In this document: piece by piece, positions 48,015 through 56,591 of the stretch | Position numbering within the stretch: position 1 is the first letter of the stretch | How the letters are laid out: each line of letters opens with the position of its first letter | Source of the DNA: Dorea_A amylophila | Lineage (GTDB): Bacteria; Bacillota; Clostridia; Lachnospirales; Lachnospiraceae | DNA length: 64,000 nt | Direction of reading: 5' to 3' | Assembly (NCBI RefSeq): GCF_025567265.1 | Contig: NZ_JAOQJW010000008.1 | Coordinates: 84,314-148,313 of the forward strand | The notes under the pieces: model-generated | Database searches by the model: none | Seen by the model: the letters and a program-made list of their open reading frames with translations, nothing else | What the model was told of the DNA's origin: nothing | Translations under genes and position numbers: made by a program

Positions 48015-49055
48015 TTAGACGATTTCCAGAAATACATCCACTTCCCCGCCACAGACCATACCTTCTTCTGCGGCTTCATTTCCGGTCATGTCTACATGGC
48101 AGATCCTTGCCTGTTCTCCCTCTCCTGCTGCCATAAGTCTGGCAATCTGGATGACTCTTGCTTCCATACATCCGCCGCCGATCGTCCCAACGCAGCGGCC
48201 ATCTCTGTATATCAGCATTTTGGTTCCCAGCCCCTGTGGTGCGGAACCATGTCTGGTAATGATCGTTGCCATTATCTTCTTTTCCGGATACGGTTCCTGA
48301 GCAGTCAGCGCACGCATAATTTCTTTGGAATATCCATAAGTCCGTTTCTTCCTGTTCTTTACTTCAATAATCTCTGCAATAATTGCCACTCCGATCTCTG
48401 CCGGTGTCTGCGCTCCGATATCCAGACCGATCGGTGTATACACTGCATCCAGCACCTCCTGATCCACGCCTTTTTCCGCCAGACTTTGTTTTACCAGTGC
48501 TGTTCTTCTGCGGCTTCCGATCATACCGATATAGGCATGCTCTTTTGCGGCTATTTTCTCCAGACAGATTTGGTCATACCGGTGTCCTCTCGTCAGGATC
48601 ACAAAATACGTATCCGCACTTCCCTGTATCTTGTCCAGTGCTTCTTCGAATGGTTCGCAGATAACCTGTGACGCCCCGGCCAGTCTTGCATGATCCGCAT
48701 ACATCGGACGATCTTCCAGTACAATTACCTCACAGTCCATCATCACTGCCATTTTAATCACCGGAATCGACACATGACCGGCACCACAGATCACAATCTG
48801 TTTTTCCTGCCCCAATGTATCGCAAAATACTTTCTCATTTCCAATATAGGTGATTCCACTTTCTGTAATATTCTTTATCTCATCTGTATATCCATGAAAA
48901 TAACCATTTTTCCTGCTTTCCCAGACAATTTTTCCATCTATGACCAGTGCCTTTTCAGAAATGCATCTGCCTCCCAGCAAAGTAAGCACCCTGCGTTCGG
49001 CCTGTCCTTCACTTTCCTGAATTGCTTCCATTAATTCCGTCATTCTACTTTCCAT
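48015..49055 (-). CDS. XdhC/CoxI-family protein with reordered domains
   Basis: Start at 49055 (MESRMTELMEAIQ) with an AAAGGA site. About 346 residues: a short N-terminal XdhC-like piece, then the Rossmann NAD-type domain (IVICGAGHVSIPVIKMA, MIGSRRRTALVKQSL, GLDIGAQTPAEIGVAI), then the CoxI/XdhC motif region at the C terminus (TRHGSAPQGLGTKMLIY, GTIGGGCMEARV). Usual XdhC proteins have the last part first. The family matures molybdenum hydroxylases; no hydroxylase is in the window. Confidence 0.8.
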   Translation of the reverse strand: MESRMTELMEAIQESEGQAERRVLTLLGGRCISEKALVIDGKIVWESRKNGYFHGYTDEIKNITESGITYIGNEKVFCDTLGQEKQIVICGAGHVSIPVIKMAVMMDCEVIVLEDRPMYADHARLAGASQVICEPFEEALDKIQGSADTYFVILTRGHRYDQICLEKIAAKEHAYIGMIGSRRRTALVKQSLAEKGVDQEVLDAVYTPIGLDIGAQTPAEIGVAIIAEIIEVKNRKKRTYGYSKEIMRALTAQEPYPEKKIMATIITRHGSAPQGLGTKMLIYRDGRCVGTIGGGCMEARVIQIARLMAAGEGEQARICHVDMTGNEAAEEGMVCGGEVDVFLEIV

Positions 49056-49152
49056 AATAGTTTCCTTTCCCACTATCTTTCTTCTGCATTCTATTGTAAA
49101 ATTGAATGTACAATAAGTCAATGAACGGAAATGTTCTGAAAGGAGGGATTTT

Positions 49153-49845
49153 ATGAATCCCACAAAAGAATTCAGAGATTATCTAATCTCGCAGGGTGCT
49201 GCTTTGGTCGGAATTGGGGATCTGACCGCAGTTCCATCTTCTGACTACCCGGTCGGTATTGCAGTCGCAATCCCGTTACCGAAACACGTCATCAAAGGCC
49301 TTCAGCTTGCTCCAACAAGAGAATACTACGAACTTTACAATTCTTTGAGCGACAAACTGAACACCATCGTAACTGCCGGTGCGAAATACCTGACTGACAA
49401 AGGCTATCATGCTTATGCCCGGACGACAGACCAGAAAATGACAGATTCAGATAACTGTATTCCATTGTCACATCAAACGATTGCCACCCGAGCCGGTCTT
49501 GGCTGGATCGGTAAAAACAACCGGCTGGTAACACCACAATATGGTTCTGCCGTAAGGCTTTCTTCTCTTCTGACCGATGCCCCGCTGACCTGCGATACCC
49601 CGGTCACACACTCCCAGTGCGGTGCCTGCCATGCCTGTGTCAGATCTTGCCCGGCACATGCCCTGAAAAATACTTTGTGGCGTCCCGGCATATCTTGCGA
49701 AAATATCATAGCCATCTCCACGTGTCATAAGAAATGTCGTGAGATCATGCAAAAAAGCACGGGGATTGATGCAGATCTGTGTGGAAAATGCTTTGCAGTC
49801 TGCACTTATACGAGGCAGTATTTGAAGCAGTGCCGGGATGTGTAA
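49153..49845 (+). CDS. QueG-like protein with two [4Fe-4S] clusters
   Basis: 230 residues, start with an AAGGAGG-like site. The C-terminal part has eight or more cysteines in two ferredoxin-like sets (CGACHACVRSC, then SCENII ... CHKKC ... CGKCFAVC). Before them stands the SGLGWIGKN-type segment (AGLGWIGKNNRLV) typical of epoxyqueuosine-reductase-related proteins. It is shorter than QueG (about 350) and probably a relative used as an electron carrier or reductase. Divergent from the XdhC-family gene. Confidence 0.75.
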   Translation: MNPTKEFRDYLISQGAALVGIGDLTAVPSSDYPVGIAVAIPLPKHVIKGLQLAPTREYYELYNSLSDKLNTIVTAGAKYLTDKGYHAYARTTDQKMTDSDNCIPLSHQTIATRAGLGWIGKNNRLVTPQYGSAVRLSSLLTDAPLTCDTPVTHSQCGACHACVRSCPAHALKNTLWRPGISCENIIAISTCHKKCREIMQKSTGIDADLCGKCFAVCTYTRQYLKQCRDV

Positions 49846-49856
49846 GATGTGTTGTT

Positions 49857-49920
49857 TTGGGATTTAATTTATTAACTGGGGAAGCGGCCTCTCAGTCCTT
49901 GAAGGAAATGTTAATAAATT
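49857..49920. repeat. Internally deleted copy of the 36527-37144 element
   Basis: The first 50 bases repeat the left end of the large element with one inserted and one changed base (GGGATTTAATTTATTAACTG, then CCTCTCAGTCCTTGAAGGAAA). They close with GTTAATAAATT, which pairs with AATTTATTAAC at the start. It keeps the outermost hairpin and lacks the interior and right end. Confidence 0.8.
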
Positions 49921-49922
49921 TT

Positions 49923-49959
49923 AAAAAATGACTGATACCAAGCGTATCAGTCATTTTTT
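49923..49959. terminator. Bidirectional Rho-independent terminator
   Basis: AAAAAATGACTGATAC and GTATCAGTCATTTTTT arms around a five-base loop. It overlaps the last codons of the fusion regulator and ends both convergent units. Confidence 0.88.
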
Positions 49960-52100
49960 AGCTTTTCTATCTCCATTGCCAACAGAATTCCTTCACATTC
50001 CATTCCGTCTTTTTCATCCATATCCAACAGTTCATTAATCCGTGCAATTCTTGGCAACAATGTATTCCGGTGAATCCTAAGTCTTGCGGCCGTCTGTGCA
50101 ACATTTCGTTTCATCCGGAGATACCAGTACAATGTCTCATAAAGTTCTTTTCCTGTTTTCCGGTCCTCTTCTTTCAGAATTTCTAACTCTTCCATATATA
50201 CTTTTTCCTGTCCCAGATGTTCACTGATACAGTCGATTGCAAGTTCATGGTAATAATTCTCTACAAGTATTACCGATTCTTTCTGTTTCTGCCTTGAAGC
50301 TATATTCATCACCTGCCACTGAAGCTGCCTGTTCTCTTCTTTTTTCTCACAGTCTGGAAATCCATTTCCAATTATCACTTTTCCATCTGCATCTGCCATA
50401 GATTTCCGGCATATATCAATTACACAGTTTCGGGCTTCTTTTCCTTCCATTCCTGACAGGAATAATTCGTTATCCTGCATCTGCCGCAATTTCAGTCCTG
50501 CTATTATTTTTTTCTCTCCGATCTGTTTTGCAAGCTCCTGTCCGATATGTATAAGGTCTTTTGCTTCTTCTGCCATAATCCACATATAATCCGGAATTTC
50601 TCTTTCTTCTGTCTCACGGCTATTGTCTCTCATATGATAACTTTTTGCCAAAAGCTCCAACAGTTCTTCTACATTTTCCTTACTGACATCATCCGGAACA
50701 ACTGCCATTACAACACCATTCTTCTCTGACAGCTTATATTCCATCCTTTTATTGTTTTCCTGCTCTGCTTCTTCCCTGCTGATCCCGATCCAATCTTCTA
50801 CCTCTTGTTCACCGGCCTTTATGCCTACCGGAATATGCGTATATTTCCATATCTCTTCCAGAATTTCCTTTCCTGACTTTTGCTCCGTTAGTCCCGTCAG
50901 TACAATCTTATAACAATAATTGATATCTATACGTTTTTCTGTCTCCGTCTGGATCATTTCCAAAAATGCTGTCAGTCTGGTAGCAATCTGCCCCTGATCT
51001 GCAGTAGAATAATCCGTATCAATGGCAATATATGGCAGATGTTTCTCTTCTGTTACAAATTTTCTGATATAAACAGACTCCGCCCCTGTTGCATGACATC
51101 CGGTCAGTATCATCTCTACCACTCCGTCTACATGATATTCCTCTATGATCTCACCGATCAGATCGATCCGGTTATCGTTCGGCGTCATGATCGAACATCC
51201 TGTTGACAGATATTTTCTGGCAATAGCCTCGTAAATGTCTTCACAGTCTTCCTCCACTGGACTCCCCAGTGTCCGCACACCACTGCAGTTTTCAATTGCC
51301 ACAACAACTCCGCCATTATCTTCTATCGCACGGATCACTTTCAGGCTGTCCCCGCCGATCGGGCACCCTGTCACCAGTATTCTCGGCCGCTTTTCCAGAT
51401 GCTTTCCCTGTCTGTATTCTGTCATGATCTTATCGATCACTTCTTTCACCACGCCTGGAGTCGTCGCAAAATCGAACCTGTATTTGCTTCCCTGGACCAT
51501 CTTCTGGATATCCTCCCCCCTTACCGGTACCGGATCCATTTTCATCACTTCGCAGAGATTTTTCAAAGAGGTACGGATCTGGTTATTCAAATGTACGGCA
51601 TCACGGATCATCTCTTCTGTAATTACCATATGAAAGAACTCTTCCAGATATTCTTTCGTCCGGATGATCTCACTCTTCCAGAAAGCAAGTCCTCTTTCAG
51701 ACTGACTGTTCGGAAGTTCCATTACATGAACAGGTTTGAACTCTGCCATCAGCTCATACATCTTCTTTTTTCCGTCACAGGTCGTCTCTCCGATCACAAG
51801 ATCAGCAAAATGAAAAAACGGACATCTGTCACTGATTGCAAATCCATAACTGGATTTTACCAGCGGACACATACTTTTCGGCAGATCGCGTTCCGCAGCC
51901 GTGATCGTCTCATTGGAAAAAGAGCAAAGACCTACCGGGATTGCTCCCGCTGCCATTGCAAGTTCTGTCGGGAAATAAGCACAATACATCCCTATAACCG
52001 GAATTCCCTTATCCTTATATTCTTTTATTTCCAAAAATGCTTCTCTCTTTTTTTCTCCAAACTCTTCAAATATCTCTGGTAAATCCTGCACCAGTTTCAT
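49947..52100 (-). CDS. Double-cubane-type iron-sulfur protein fused to a PucR/CdaR-type DNA-binding domain
   Basis: One continuous frame of 717 residues. Residues 1-385 are a complete 2-hydroxyacyl-CoA dehydratase / double-cubane-family domain with cysteines at 40, 59, 78, 93 and 108 (MCPLVKSSYG, RCPFFHF, GETTCDGKKK) and later GCPIGG, ENCSG, GCSIMTPN and GCHATGAES. A linker and a CdaR/GGDEF-like middle region follow (about 390-620). The chain ends with a PucR-type helix-turn-helix at about 660-695 (NVAQTAARLRIHRNTLLPRIARINELL). No frameshift lies between the parts. It would bind DNA under control of an iron-sulfur cluster or its redox state. It is encoded 11 bases after a stand-alone PucR-type gene. 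No activator is in this operon; the one at 41487 could serve it. Confidence 0.85.
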   Translation of the reverse strand: MKLVQDLPEIFEEFGEKKREAFLEIKEYKDKGIPVIGMYCAYFPTELAMAAGAIPVGLCSFSNETITAAERDLPKSMCPLVKSSYGFAISDRCPFFHFADLVIGETTCDGKKKMYELMAEFKPVHVMELPNSQSERGLAFWKSEIIRTKEYLEEFFHMVITEEMIRDAVHLNNQIRTSLKNLCEVMKMDPVPVRGEDIQKMVQGSKYRFDFATTPGVVKEVIDKIMTEYRQGKHLEKRPRILVTGCPIGGDSLKVIRAIEDNGGVVVAIENCSGVRTLGSPVEEDCEDIYEAIARKYLSTGCSIMTPNDNRIDLIGEIIEEYHVDGVVEMILTGCHATGAESVYIRKFVTEEKHLPYIAIDTDYSTADQGQIATRLTAFLEMIQTETEKRIDINYCYKIVLTGLTEQKSGKEILEEIWKYTHIPVGIKAGEQEVEDWIGISREEAEQENNKRMEYKLSEKNGVVMAVVPDDVSKENVEELLELLAKSYHMRDNSRETEEREIPDYMWIMAEEAKDLIHIGQELAKQIGEKKIIAGLKLRQMQDNELFLSGMEGKEARNCVIDICRKSMADADGKVIIGNGFPDCEKKEENRQLQWQVMNIASRQKQKESVILVENYYHELAIDCISEHLGQEKVYMEELEILKEEDRKTGKELYETLYWYLRMKRNVAQTAARLRIHRNTLLPRIARINELLDMDEKDGMECEGILLAMEIEKLKND

Positions 52101-52111
52101 ATATGCTCTCC

Positions 52112-53239
52112 TTACTTCTGCCTTTTCTCATCTTGTCTCGATATATCATACATCATCATAAATGCCAGCAGTTCCCTTGCTGTTTCGTTATCATTGATAT
52201 CAGCTTCTATACATTCCCTGATCTGCTTTAACCGGTAGACCAATGTATTTCTGTGAATATGAAGGCTGTCTGCTGCCATTGTTACATTATTTTCATTCAG
52301 CAAATATACCTTTAATGTATAGTAGAGCTGCGTATTATTCTCTCGGTCTTCCTGAAGCAGCCGTAACAATCGGTAATCACTTAATCCCGCTTCTTTAAAG
52401 AGCGGTGTTGTATATGTGTAAAGTCCCTGTACCGACCATTCCTTTTCCCGTTTCATAACCGGGTCATTTTCCAGTCCGTTTACCATAGACATACGTTTTA
52501 ACAACTCGTACTTTGTAACACATCTGTCTAATTTCCCAAATGGTTCACTGATGCTGCATCCAATCTTTTTTTCCATGATCTTCTGGTAAATTTCTTCCGT
52601 ATTTTTCGCTCTTAATCCATAAAATAATATCTGGATCCTGTCTGTCTCTTCGCAGATACAATATCTGTCCCATATTTCTTTTATCCACAATACATTCTTT
52701 TCCTGAATATCCTTTTTTAACATTAATACTTCTATGCATTGTCCTGTCCATATTTTTTCTGTCTGCTGGATCCCATCTGCTTTCCCGTGAAACAGACTCC
52801 AGGCAAGTATGGCTTCGCGCATCGGTTGTAAAATCATCGTCTCTTTTACCACATCTTCAAACTGATGCCTTACTGCCTGTCCGATCACACTTCCCAATTC
52901 TTCAAAAAACCGCCGGGACTCCTCTTCACTATATAGAATAACTACATATCCAGCTAACCTTCCCATTGTTTCAACAGGTTGAAGTACAAGCTGATGTTCT
53001 TTCGTATCAGCTTCCTGGCAGAATTTCTTATAGTCTGAAAATGTCACATGCTTCCATCTGATGGATTCGCTGCCATCCTGTTCACAGGTATGCGAATATG
53101 CCAGGATTTTTCCTGTCCCTGACACAAATATTACTTTCGCACCTGTATATTCATTTATCTTTTCTGCAATACTTTTTAATACTGGTTTTTCCAGCATTGC
53201 TTCAAAAATTATTTTATAACAGACTTCAATCTCGTACAT
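52112..53239 (-). CDS. PucR-family transcriptional regulator
   Basis: 375 residues: N-terminal sensory region with a PAS/GAF-like stretch (IAEKINEYTGAKVIFVSGTGKILAYSH), CdaR-like middle, and C-terminal PucR helix-turn-helix (NVTMAADSLHIHRNTLVYRLKQI). It resembles regulators of amino-acid and purine use such as CdaR and PucR. It is first in an operon with the iron-sulfur fusion regulator. Its promoter overlaps a perfect 17-base palindrome (53264-53280), possibly its own binding site. Confidence 0.85.
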   Translation of the reverse strand: MYEIEVCYKIIFEAMLEKPVLKSIAEKINEYTGAKVIFVSGTGKILAYSHTCEQDGSESIRWKHVTFSDYKKFCQEADTKEHQLVLQPVETMGRLAGYVVILYSEEESRRFFEELGSVIGQAVRHQFEDVVKETMILQPMREAILAWSLFHGKADGIQQTEKIWTGQCIEVLMLKKDIQEKNVLWIKEIWDRYCICEETDRIQILFYGLRAKNTEEIYQKIMEKKIGCSISEPFGKLDRCVTKYELLKRMSMVNGLENDPVMKREKEWSVQGLYTYTTPLFKEAGLSDYRLLRLLQEDRENNTQLYYTLKVYLLNENNVTMAADSLHIHRNTLVYRLKQIRECIEADINDNETARELLAFMMMYDISRQDEKRQK

Positions 53240-53263
53240 ATCTTTTTCACTCCATATACAGAT

Positions 53264-53301
53264 ATTTTCTCGTAGAAAATTATTTCTGTCAAATAGAAAA
53301 T
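53264..53301 (-). promoter_or_regulatory. Promoter and palindromic operator of the PucR-type gene
   Basis: Perfect palindrome ATTTTCT-CGT-AGAAAAT at 53264-53280 and a looser second copy (ATTTCT...AGAAAAT) at 53282-53301. On the minus strand a TTGACA box lies in the second copy, 17 bases before the likely -10 region inside the first. Suited to autoregulation. Confidence 0.55.
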
Positions 53302-53339
53302 CATATGCCGTGATTTCGTCTTATTGATAATTTCTATAA

Positions 53340-54506
53340 CTATTTTCTCACTAAATTCGCAATCAGTGCATTGACACCAATCTCTACATTCTCTTTTGAT
53401 GTCGCGAGATTCATTCTTATAAATGCAGCAAACCGTTCTCCGCCGAACCAGTCACCGAAATCAACAGCCAAGCGGCATTTCTTCTGGATTACTTCTTTCA
53501 TCTCATCTGCTCTTACATATGCTTCAAGATTAATCCAGCACAGATATGTTCCTTCCAATGGAGTTACAACTGCCTCTGGAAGTTTTTCTGCAAGTTCTGC
53601 TTTCAGGTACTGATAATTCTCTTCAATCTGATCCAATACCAGTGTCAGCCATTCATTGCCTCCTGCATATGCAGCCTGAGCTGCAACATAACCAAAAGCA
53701 TTTCCTCCCAGTACTCTGTTGCCTTTTACATAAGCATCCCACTTTTCCTGAAGTTTTTCATCCGGAATGATCACCATAGAATTCTGTGCACCCGCAATAT
53801 TGAATGTCTTCGATGCAGCCATGATCGATACCATAATATCATCATACTCTCCGGTTGACAAAGATGGGATATGCTTATTCTCTCCAAATACCAGATCCTG
53901 ATGGATCTCATCTGATATAATATACACCTGATGCGCTCTGCAGATTTCAAAAAGCCGCTTTAACTCTTCTTTTTTCCATACTCTTCCCGCCGGATTATGT
54001 GGTGAACACAAAATAAATAATTTCACCTGATGATCTGTGATCTTTTTCTCGAAATCATCGAAATCAATCGAGTATTCTCCATTCTCGTTCTTAAGATCGG
54101 AACAGATTAAATTTCTGTGATTGTTCTTTACTGCGTCTAAAAACGGATAGTATACCGGTGTATTTACAATTACCGCATCATTTTCTTCTGTCAGAATCTG
54201 CAACAGCCAGTGGAATCCTGCTACAACTCCCGGTGAAAACCGGATCCATTCTTTTTTCACTTCATATCCGTGATGCTCCCTCTCCCAGTCAATGAATGCC
54301 TGATAATAAGCATCCGGAATCTTATAATACCCATACACTCCGGATTCCACATATTCCCTAAGTGCGCTGACTACACACTCCGGTACACGAAAGTCCATAT
54401 CTGCCACCCACATTGCATGAAGTCCTTCTTCTCCGAACATTTTCTGCTGTCCGTCCCATTTATTACAGTTTGTATTTCTTCGATCTACATAAACCAGCTT
54501 TTCCAT
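53340..54506 (-). CDS. PatB/MalY-type C-S lyase (second copy)
   Basis: 388 residues with MWVADMDFRVPE, CSPHNPAGRVWKKEE, SDEIHQDLVFG and the PLP lysine in MAASKTFNIAGAQNSMVI. Same family as the gene at 13536-14747 but clearly diverged. It should cleave cystathionine, cysteine or related thioethers in the cytosol. Position between the M20 amidohydrolase and the PucR-type regulator suggests use of an imported sulfur amino acid or its N-acyl form. Confidence 0.9.
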   Translation of the reverse strand: MEKLVYVDRRNTNCNKWDGQQKMFGEEGLHAMWVADMDFRVPECVVSALREYVESGVYGYYKIPDAYYQAFIDWEREHHGYEVKKEWIRFSPGVVAGFHWLLQILTEENDAVIVNTPVYYPFLDAVKNNHRNLICSDLKNENGEYSIDFDDFEKKITDHQVKLFILCSPHNPAGRVWKKEELKRLFEICRAHQVYIISDEIHQDLVFGENKHIPSLSTGEYDDIMVSIMAASKTFNIAGAQNSMVIIPDEKLQEKWDAYVKGNRVLGGNAFGYVAAQAAYAGGNEWLTLVLDQIEENYQYLKAELAEKLPEAVVTPLEGTYLCWINLEAYVRADEMKEVIQKKCRLAVDFGDWFGGERFAAFIRMNLATSKENVEIGVNALIANLVRK

Positions 54507-54528
54507 TCTGATACCTCTCCTGTTCTTT

Positions 54529-55752
54529 TTAATTTTCCTTCAGTTCTCCCATACAGCCGTGAATCGCAATATTGGCAAATGCGGCAGCCGCTCCTGCCAG
54601 TACCGTATCATCAAACTGATATTCCGGACTGTGCAGACCCGGAATTGCTTCTTTCTCTTCCGGTTTAATTCCAATAAACATATAGACCGCCGGAACACGA
54701 CAGCTATATTCTGCAAAATTTTCTCCGCCAAGATTATCTTCTTCTATAATATAAACATTTTCCTTTCCAAGTACATCGGCTACTGACTTTTTCACTCCGT
54801 TTAATAATTCCGGAGCGTTCTTTACACTTCCCCCGTGAATCCTGATATCTGCCTGATAAGAAGTTCCGTATACCTGGCAGATTCCTTTTATCTCTTTTTC
54901 CAGTTCTGTTTTCATTTTTTCCAGAACTTCTCTTTTTACGGCTCTCATCGTTCCGCCAAATACGCAGTCCTGCGGAATGATATTTCTGACATTCACATTC
55001 CCTGCCTGCATATAAGTAACTGACATGATCTTAGGCTCTGTTCCACCGATCGTACGTGTCAGTATTGCCGGAATATGCTGGTAAATCTCATTCGCTGCCG
55101 CAATCGGATCAATCGTCTGCTCCGGCCATGATGCATGCCCCTTCTTTCCGATAATTCTGACTTTAAAATCTCCCACACAGCCAAATGCATAGCGTCTCAC
55201 GATTCCGATCTTACCACTCTCTACAGACGGCCATCCATGTGCGGCAAATGCCATATCCATCTTCGGATCTTCCAGTACTTTATCTTCTTCTATCATCGTA
55301 TCCGCGCCAAGTCCGACTTCTTCCCCCGGCTGAAATGCGAATCTTATGCATCCACCGAATTCATCTGTCAACTGTGCCAGAATCTTTGCCGCACCGATCA
55401 GCCATGTCGCATGTCCGTCGTGTCCGCATGCATGCATACGTCCGTCATGCCTGGACTTGTAAGTGCTTTCCACTTTTTCTTCCAGTGGAAGCGCATCTAT
55501 ATCCGCCCGCAGCAAAACATTTTTCCCATTCTCTTTCTTCCCCTTAAGTTCTGCGATCAGACCATACCCACCGGCAGCATGTTCTCTTATCTTAAGCCCC
55601 GGGATCTTATGTAATTCACGGCTGATGATCTCGTGTGTCTTTGGAAGGTCGATTCCAAGTTCCGGATACTGATGCAGTTCTCTTCTGATGCGGATCAGTT
55701 CCGGTTCTGTCTCTTTTGCAATTTGTCTTATCTTATCATTTATATTACTCAT
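54529..55752 (-). CDS. M20-family amidohydrolase / peptidase
   Basis: 407 residues with metal-binding features of the M20D aminoacylase branch: HQYPELGIDLPKTHE, MHACGHDGHATWLIGAAKIL, FAFQPGEEVGLGADTMIEE, and ENFAEYSCRVPAVYMFIG near the end. It removes acyl or aminoacyl groups from substrates such as N-acetyl amino acids or amidated dipeptides. It lies 22 bases before the C-S lyase, and 56 bases after the ABC ATPase with an intrinsic terminator between. Confidence 0.9.
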   Translation of the reverse strand: MSNINDKIRQIAKETEPELIRIRRELHQYPELGIDLPKTHEIISRELHKIPGLKIREHAAGGYGLIAELKGKKENGKNVLLRADIDALPLEEKVESTYKSRHDGRMHACGHDGHATWLIGAAKILAQLTDEFGGCIRFAFQPGEEVGLGADTMIEEDKVLEDPKMDMAFAAHGWPSVESGKIGIVRRYAFGCVGDFKVRIIGKKGHASWPEQTIDPIAAANEIYQHIPAILTRTIGGTEPKIMSVTYMQAGNVNVRNIIPQDCVFGGTMRAVKREVLEKMKTELEKEIKGICQVYGTSYQADIRIHGGSVKNAPELLNGVKKSVADVLGKENVYIIEEDNLGGENFAEYSCRVPAVYMFIGIKPEEKEAIPGLHSPEYQFDDTVLAGAAAAFANIAIHGCMGELKEN

Positions 55753-55766
55753 TGTACCAACTCCTC

Positions 55767-55800
55767 AAAAAAGGCCTGCACAAACCCTGTGCAGACCTTT
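55767..55800 (-). terminator. Internal terminator between the ABC cassette and the M20 gene
   Basis: AAAGGTCTGCACA and TGTGCAGGCC arms followed by six T on the minus strand, immediately before the GAGGAG site of the M20 gene. It should lower transcription of the downstream catabolic genes relative to the transporter. Confidence 0.8.
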
Positions 55801-55808
55801 CAGCCATT

Positions 55809-56567
55809 CTATTTCCGATTAACAAAATTCAGGAACTGCTGAAGTCTTTGATTCTCTGGATGATCGATGATTTCTTCCGGTCTTCCATCGGCTGCAATTC
55901 TTCCTCCGTCCATGAACAGGATTCTGCTTGCTACTTCTCTTGCAAATCCAATCTCATGCGTAACCAAAATCATTGTCGTTCCTTCTTCGGCAAGAGATTT
56001 AATCGTATTCAGTACTTCTCCTACCAGTTCCGGATCCAATGCCGATGTCGGCTCATCAAATAATACCACATTCGGATTTACTGCAAGTGCTCTTGCAATT
56101 CCAACTCTCTGCTGTTGCCCTCCGGACAGTTTCGATGGGTAAAAGTCCTTTCTTTCACTCATTCCTACCTTATCCAGCAGTTCTAACGCAATTTTTTCCG
56201 CCTCTGCCTTTGACTTTTTTTGTACAACGGTCAGCGCTTCCATTACATTTTCTAATGCAGTCTTATTCTTGAAAAGATTATATCCCTGAAATACCATGGA
56301 AGAATGTTTTCTCAATTCTATTACATCCTTCTTTGTATGGTTCTGTGCATCTACCGTTACATCACCAATTGTTATTTTTCCCTTTGTCGGTACTGTCAGG
56401 TAATTCAGACATCTGAGTAATGTAGATTTACCAGTTCCCGAAGGTCCTAAAATTGCAATCACTTCATTCTTATTGATTGTCAGATTGATATCTTCTAATA
56501 CTTTTGTATTTTCATCAAATTCTTTATATAAATGTTCAACCTTAACCAACTGTGTTTCTGTTCCCAT
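55809..56567 (-). CDS. Polar amino-acid ABC transporter, ATP-binding protein
   Basis: 252 residues with Walker A GPSGTGKST, Q-loop VFQGYNLFKNKTALENV, signature LSGGQQQR, Walker B NVVLFDEPTSALDPELVGEV, and switch ILVTHE. This is the GlnQ/TcyC pattern. Energises the importer formed with the permease and binding protein upstream. Confidence 0.95.
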   Translation of the reverse strand: MGTETQLVKVEHLYKEFDENTKVLEDINLTINKNEVIAILGPSGTGKSTLLRCLNYLTVPTKGKITIGDVTVDAQNHTKKDVIELRKHSSMVFQGYNLFKNKTALENVMEALTVVQKKSKAEAEKIALELLDKVGMSERKDFYPSKLSGGQQQRVGIARALAVNPNVVLFDEPTSALDPELVGEVLNTIKSLAEEGTTMILVTHEIGFAREVASRILFMDGGRIAADGRPEEIIDHPENQRLQQFLNFVNRK

Positions 56568-56591
56568 ACGTTTTAATCTTCCTGACTTTTC

